64,000 nucleotides of DNA from Allacma fusca (lineage: Eukaryota; Arthropoda; Collembola; Symphypleona; Sminthuridae): NCBI GenBank assembly GCA_947179485.1, contig OX359245.1:79719067-79783066 (forward strand), written 5' to 3'. Positions 60,130 through 64,000 of this stretch are shown here, piece after piece. Numbering within the stretch: the stretch's first letter is position 1; each line of letters starts with the position of its first letter. Made by a program: the position numbers and the translations under genes. Under the pieces are notes generated by a model, which worked only from the letters and a program-made list of their open reading frames with translations, made no database searches and had not been told where the DNA came from.

Positions 60130-63025
60130 TTGACATTTTGTAAATACATCCAGAAGAGCTGATATGGATCTCGAGGAATGGAATGCAGATTTGATTTTAG
60201 TGCGGAGACAAGGTTTGGCGTAATTGATTTTCATCTCCGACATTATTAACTACAGACAACGTCTTTCTCATTTTCCTTAATTCCGTTCATTTGCCCAGAA
60301 TTCCCCGCAACCAAAAAGTGTCTCCGTCCGTAATCGTTTCAGGCGTCGAATTCAAACAAACATTTTCTGTTCGATTTTCACATTTAAAAACCATACTAAT
60401 ACATAGGTTCTTTGGAATTTCTAATTAAACTGACATTCTTATATTTTTGAGTTTGCGTTTACTATTCGAATCCCACATTTAAAACCATACTAGTACATAC
60501 TCATATATCTCTGAACAAGTACACGCACCCGATCCAAGATCAACTTCCAATTTCAAGTTCTTTGGAATTTCTAATTAAACTGAAGTTTTGATATTTTTTG
60601 AGTTTGTATTTAAGTTCAAGTGTGAGCTCAAGTTTATGTTTGAGTGTGAGGTCAAGTTAGACTTGAAATTACATTGTGAGCTCAGATTTACTTGGATTTC
60701 AAGTCTGATATTAGTTTAATTGTGAGTTGAGGTTTATTTTAGCAAAATTGACTTGAAAATTGAAGTGTCAGAATCAGTTTGAGTTCAAGTATGACAGTCA
60801 AATTGAGTTCAGGTATAAAGTTTTATTTGAGTTTTAATGGGAACTTGATTTCAAGTTTAGGATTTTCATTTACTTCAAGCGCGCGATGCAACTTGAGTTG
60901 AAATCGAATTTGAGTTGAGTTTGATGCGGAACTCGAAGTTGGATTTTGAAGTGAGATCTTGAGTGACGTTCTTGAAATGACTGAAACCATTTGGAGCTAT
61001 GCGTGAGAAGTTTTTGATTTTGGGAATTGGTGAAATGGACTGAAGACGTTCATGTGATGTTGAGCGATTTGTTGGAAAATATGATTCCAGAAAAAAATGA
61101 CGCCAGAGATTACACAACATGGCGTTGAGGATCTCCTTTTGTGTCCTATTATTCTGCAAAAGTACACGTATTTTCAGTGAAATTTGCCCAAAGTCCCAAA
61201 TTATCTTGATTTACACGAAGCGTGGAAATGGACGGAAAGGCGTCTCATTCACAACTCAATCCCTGTACATTTCCAGATATTATTCAATCCATTCTGATTT
61301 ACAACACCCCCACAAATACGCATCCCTTTTATTATGCCCCGCATTTCACCAGCCCATATTAAATTTATCCATCTGCCCAAATTCTGAAGTAAGCAATCCA
61401 ACATGCCACGGAAAAACAATTTTCACAAGTAAACCACTTTAGCTTCACAGAATTATTTTCTTTCTTCTTTGAAATTCTTTAATTTTTAGGTCAAGTTCGA
61501 TTTCAAGTTAGGGTTCAAGTGTGGTTTCAAGTTAAACATGATGATTTTCTTTAAGTTTGAGATCAAGTTTGGGATTAACTTTATTATCAAGTTTGAGGTG
61601 AAGTTATGGATCAAGCTTAAGATTTGAATTCAAGTTTGGGATTTAAATTCAAGCTTGGATATAAATTCAAATTTGTGATTTAAATTCTACTTTCAGATTC
61701 AAATTCAAGGTTGAGATTTAAATTTAAGTTTGAGATTTAAATTCAAGCTTAAGATTTAAACTCTAGCTTGACATTTAAATTCAAGCTTGACATTTAAGCT
61801 CAAGTTTAAGATTTAAATTCAAATATGACACTCAAACTCAAGTTTGAGATTTTAATTCAAGTTTGAGATTTTAATTCAAGTTTGAGATTTTAATTCAAGT
61901 TTGAGATTTTAATTCAAGTTTGAGATTTTAATTCAATTTTGAGATTTTAATTCAAGTTTGAGATTTTAATTCAATTTTGAGATTTTAATTCAAGTTTGAG
62001 ATTTTAATTCAAGTTTGAGATTTTAATTCAAGTTTGAGTTGTAAATTCAAGTTTCAGTTGTAAATTCAAGTTTCAGTTGTAAATTCAAGTTTCAGTTGTA
62101 AATTCAAGTTTGAAGTGTAAATTCAAGTTTCAGTTGTAAATTCAAGTTTCAGTTGTAAATTCAAGTGTGAGTTGTAAAATGAAGTTTTAGTTGTAAAATG
62201 AAGTTTTAGTTGTAAATTCAAGTTTGAGTTGTAAAATGAAGTTTTAGTTGTAAATTCAAGTTTGAGTTATAAATTCAAGTTTGAGTTGTAAATTCAAGTT
62301 GGAGATTTAAATTCAAGTGGGAGATAAGGTTTGAGATTTGATATGCAAGTTTGAGTTTAAGTTGGTGTTCAAGTTTGGCTTGAAGTTTGATGCTTCAATT
62401 CCGAGTTTGAGTTCAGTTCTCGTTCATGAATTTGGTTTTTGTGGTCAAGTTTACAAATCTTTGTGTTTTAAAGATTTTTTATAACTTATCTATGCTGAGG
62501 TCATGCTGGAGTAATTTCTAAGGAATGGTTATTCACATCAGGTTTAGGTAAAGTTCGGTTAAAAATTGAAATAGGACACCCTGTATATTCCGTAATTCCA
62601 ATATTCTTCGTACTGGGTGAATCACAGGAAGCAAACATTTTTATTTACCTATAGGTATGCATACATTATATTCTATAGTTCTAAAATCCGCAACATTTAT
62701 TTTTTCGTAAAGTTATTATAATTATTTAAAAATAAGAGGGAAAATCTCATTGATTTTAGATTTATAATTCTCTTTATGGTTTTCGGAAAAAATACGAGAA
62801 AGAGACATTTTGAAGCGAGGGGAACAAATGTAAATAATTAAGGAGATACGAAAACAATCTGGGCTTTTGTTACAATCTCATACACTTTATTGCAATATCG
62901 TTGTCTCGTTATGCTCTGCTCGCACAACTCGTAAAAGTCGCCGCTTCGCAAAAATTTTTAACCCGCATTTGCTGAGTGTGCATCCGATTTGCTCAGCTGC
63001 TAAAAATGACTCATGACCGTCTCAA
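60130..63025 (+). repeat. Interspersed repeat S, copy 4
   Basis: This is the longest S copy: a lead (60440-60900), a conserved left part (61141-61540), a minisatellite and a tail with CACCCTGTATATTCCG (62580) through AACCCGCATTTGCTGAG (62970). No protein is encoded. Confidence 0.7.
61620..62310 (+). repeat. Minisatellite inside repeat S copy 4
   Basis: A first run of TTCAAGTTTGAGATTTTAA units is followed by a run of TTCAAGTTTCAGTTGTAAA units. Both are 19 bp, showing two separate local expansions in one copy. Confidence 0.93.
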
Positions 63026-64000
63026 ATATCTCAAATAAGCAATCCAACATACCACTGGAAAACAATTCTCACAAGTAGTCCACTTTAGCTTCACAGAATT
63101 ATTCTGGTCGCTTCTTTGAAATTCTTTAATTTGCAGGTCAAGTTTGATTTCGAATTAGAGTTCAAGTGTGGTTTCACGTTTAGCATGATGTTTGGCTTTA
63201 AGTTTGAGATCAAGTTTGGGATTAACTTTGTTATTAAGTTTGAGATGAAGTTATGGATCAAGCTTAAGATTTCAATTCAAATATAAAATTTAAACTCAAG
63301 TTTGAGATTTAAATTCAATTTTAAGATTTAAACTCTAGTTTGACATTTAAATTCAAGCTTGCGATTTAAGCTCAAGTTTAAGATTTAAATTCAAACATAA
63401 AACTTAAACTCAAGTTTGAGATTTAAATTCAAGTTTGCGATATAAATTGAAGTTTGCAATTTAAATTCTACTTTGAGATTCAAATTCAAGGTTGAGATTT
63501 AAATTCAAGTTTGAGATTTAAATTATAGTTTGAGATAAGGTTTGAGATTTGATATGCAAGTGTGAGCTCAAGTTTGTGTTCAAGTTTGGCTTAAAGCTTG
63601 ATGCTTCAATTTTGAGTTTGAGTTCAGGTCTGCGTTCATGAATTTGGTTGAAGTCTTGAATTGAAGTCTGGTTCGTTGTATACATTTTTATATTTGTGAC
63701 TGTGGACTGCTGAATCTTATTGTTTTAAAATCAGATTATTATTGTAAGTTGTGAGCTCTTCTTGCTTATGATGGCTCAGAACGTGAAGCTCCTCTGGAAT
63801 TTTAAAATCAAGTTCAAATTTTAGGTGAAGTTTGAGTTTGAGGCTAAGTAGGAGTTTTAGATGAAATGAAGGTTTTAGGTCAAGTACGAGATTCATTAGA
63901 AGATGGAATTTGTGGCCAAATATTGTATTTGAAGTCGAGTATTTATTTCAAGCCAAGTTTCGCTTAAAAATCTTAAAAATCTTAATTATTTGAATCTAGT
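63026..64000 (+). repeat. Repeat S, copy 5 and the lead of a further copy
   Basis: From CAATCCAACATACCACTGG a shortened S unit runs with a degenerate minisatellite (63240-63560). At 63810-64000 the lead seen at 18860-19040 starts again and is cut by the window edge, so S units stand head to tail here. Confidence 0.65.

Noticed and set aside
1..64000. tRNA and rRNA genes
   Set aside because: I looked for A/B-box pairs and conserved rRNA words and found none; only the primer-binding site resembles a tRNA end.

Overview
The window is nuclear DNA of an animal, most likely an arthropod. It is AT-rich, gene-poor and packed with transposon families. Genes have introns with GT-AG or GC-AG borders, and there are no operons. 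One gene encodes an NB-ARC (STAND/NLR-like) ATPase, a family reported from some basal hexapods and chelicerates. A springtail would fit, but the species cannot be fixed from the sequence. There is one assembly gap of 200 N (6454-6653).

Layout. 1-7707: interspersed repeats, called here R (1120-2530), S (2680-4320, with an internal 19-bp minisatellite) and Z (6690-7390), plus unassigned DNA. 7708-14632: a complete 6.9-kb Merlin/IS1016-type DNA transposon with a perfect 9-bp target duplication and terminal inverted repeats of about 0.8 kb. It has an ISXO2-like transposase on the left and a convergent RING plus C2H2 zinc-finger gene on the right. A second pair of inverted AT-rich minisatellite arrays lies between them, and a nested pogo-like MITE sits in the centre. 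This is the best candidate for something undescribed. 14633-21175: repeat R, nested hAT-type non-autonomous elements (one with an 8-bp target duplication), a 25-bp minisatellite and repeat S.

21349-48817: a minus-strand gene region. At 48817 an NB-ARC exon begins, followed by a second exon whose end resembles the first exons of a repeated multi-exon module. Two copies of that module (29769-33380 and 21349-25106) have matching exon lengths, matching phases and a conserved GC-AG intron. All exons are phase-compatible, so this may be one NLR-like gene of about 27 kb with a repeated C-terminal module, or a small tandem family. Inside it lie a Z and an S repeat (25480-28640), a fragment of R, and a nearly intact-looking 10-kb Ty3/gypsy LTR element (33967-43952). 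That element has LTRs that are almost identical and a 4-bp target duplication, but its pol lacks reverse transcriptase and is broken by stops.

48818-64000: no convincing gene. It holds hAT-type MITEs (51798-51960; 56927-58161 with a perfect 8-bp duplication), a 370-bp direct duplication, a degenerate fold-back, a perfect hairpin, and R and S copies up to the right edge.

The genes do not form a pathway. The host component is the NLR-like gene; the rest is the machinery of selfish elements. All family names rest on motifs read by eye.
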